Source of the DNA: Pseudomonas reactans
GTDB taxonomy: Bacteria; Pseudomonadota; Gammaproteobacteria; Pseudomonadales; Pseudomonadaceae
Length of the DNA stretch: 64,000 bases
Direction: 5' to 3'
Assembly: GCF_013385825.1 (NCBI RefSeq)
Contig: NZ_JACAPG010000014.1
Location: forward strand, 533,159-597,158
Each line of letters starts with the position of its first letter. The first letter of the stretch is position 1. A model generated the notes under the pieces. It was not told the DNA's origin and did no database searches. It saw only the letters and a list, made by a program, of their open reading frames with translations. The position numbers were made by a program, and so were the translations under genes. This document shows positions 63,392 to 64,000 of the stretch, piece by piece.

Positions 63392-63744
63392 AGATGACCG
63401 AAGAACAAGTCGCCGCGTTCTGCCTCAGCTTGCCGGGCGCGCGGGAGGATTACAAATGGGGCGGCGTGCGCGTGTTTTCGATTGCCGGCAACAAGATGTT
63501 CGCACTACAGAACCTAAGGGGTGAGTCGTTGGCGTTCAAGGTCGACAAGGCGTTGTTCCTCGGCCATGTGGACCGCCCAGGCATTCACCCGGCACCGTAC
63601 CTGGCGCGGGCGCAGTGGGTCATTATGAATACGCCGTATCCGTTGGGGGATGAAGAGTTGCGTGGGTTGTTGCGGCGTTCTCACCAGCTTGTCGTCAGCA
63701 AGTTGCCCAAGCGCACGCAGGTCGGGTTGCGCCTGGACGCATAG
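63388..63744 (+). CDS. MmcQ/YjbR family protein
   Basis: A 118-residue protein of the YjbR (CyaY-like fold, double-wing) family: MKMTEEQVAAFCLSLPGARE, KMFALQNLRG, AFKVDK and the C-terminal LLRRSHQLVVSKLPKRTQVG. It probably binds DNA or a protein partner; no enzyme activity is established. The ATG overlaps the LysR stop as ATGA, so the two are co-translated. Confidence 0.88.
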   Translation: MKMTEEQVAAFCLSLPGAREDYKWGGVRVFSIAGNKMFALQNLRGESLAFKVDKALFLGHVDRPGIHPAPYLARAQWVIMNTPYPLGDEELRGLLRRSHQLVVSKLPKRTQVGLRLDA

Positions 63745-64000
63745 ATGTTTGGATACGGCGCTGGGCGTTTGGGTGGGGCCTGACAGGCGATCGCTTTCCA
63801 ACTGTTACCCTGCGATCGAAATGTGGGAGCGGGCTTGCCCGCGAAGGCGGCCTTACAGCTGGCCTGGATGATGGATCGGACTGCATACATATCCATTGCT
63901 GCGGTAACGGCCGCCTATGGTTCCGCTCTTACAGCGGGTCACTTTTGGAAGAGCGCCAAAAGTAACCAAAAACGCTTCGCCCCAACACTCGGTACCTCGC
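63745..64000. other. Intergenic region with repeated Pseudomonas sequence
   Basis: No gene is evident. The stretch holds a REP element (63823-63850) and, at about 63940-63970, CTTTTGG/CCAAAAG around a 7-nt loop within the GGGTCACTTTTGG...CCAAAAGTAACC sequence that is common between Pseudomonas genes. Confidence 0.55.
63823..63850. repeat. REP element, fluorescens-group type
   Basis: GTGGGAGCGGGCTTGCCCGC followed by GAAGGCGG: the standard extragenic palindrome of the fluorescens group, with GCGGGC/GCCCGC forming the stem. It is a single copy here. Confidence 0.88.

Overview
The window looks like a Pseudomonas chromosome of the fluorescens group. The right-hand genes (an ABC-F ATPase, an MFS exporter, AzoR, an AraC regulator, an aldehyde dehydrogenase, LysR and YjbR) and a typical GTGGGAGCGGGCTTGCCCGC REP element at 63823-63850 support this. 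About 86 percent of the window, from before base 1 to about 55.03 kb, is a lambdoid (siphovirus-type) prophage. Its right end is the integrase at 53.8-55.0 kb, which stops 20 bp short of the ybiT-like ABC-F gene. Its left end, with tail-tip protein J, fibres and lysin, lies outside the window.

Late genes run leftward on the minus strand. A Q-like antiterminator (32.4-33.0 kb) is followed by a gene-poor leader and small cassettes separated by look-alike terminators. Then come a metallopeptidase, TerS, TerL, portal, head morphogenesis, scaffold, major capsid, connectors, tail terminator, tail tube, a G/GT chaperone pair with a -1 slippery site, tape measure, and tail proteins M, L, K and I. Single genes on the plus strand (18630, 21964) and a DUF2625 gene with its own -10 box and terminator (16434) are set into this operon. 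Between K and I sits a 9-kb island. It holds an Arc-like repressor with two antirepressors, divergent from a double-HTH regulator, which recalls the immI module of phage P22. It also holds a series of small genes and an AT-rich OLD-family ATPase/TOPRIM nuclease followed by a strongly folded intergenic region.

The control centre is at 36.4-37.5 kb: CI (plus strand) divergent from Cro, CII, replication proteins O and DnaC, NinB, NinG and Q (minus strand). O contains an iteron cluster that is the likely phage origin. The PR region and a second promoter at 41083-41123 (PL) have the same geometry, TTGAC(C/G)-17-TAAT(A/G)T, flanked by the same operator motif, and PL is followed by a consensus boxA. 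PL drives small early genes, a RecT/Bet annealase and a YqaJ exonuclease. Between CI and PL lie possible lysogenic-conversion genes.

The region from 43 to 53.6 kb holds a zinc-ligand-poor ribosomal protein L36, a duplicated gene pair with one frameshifted copy, an AT-rich AbiC-like gene between the two copies, a full-length YejK nucleoid protein, an HNH nuclease, several membrane proteins, an ASCH-like protein, an excisionase-like gene and the integrase.

Beyond 55 kb is ordinary chromosome: ybiT, an MFS transporter, a secreted alpha/beta hydrolase, azoR with an AraC regulator, a succinate-semialdehyde-type dehydrogenase, and a LysR-YjbR pair. All functional calls rest on reading motifs and family resemblance by eye; no database search was run.
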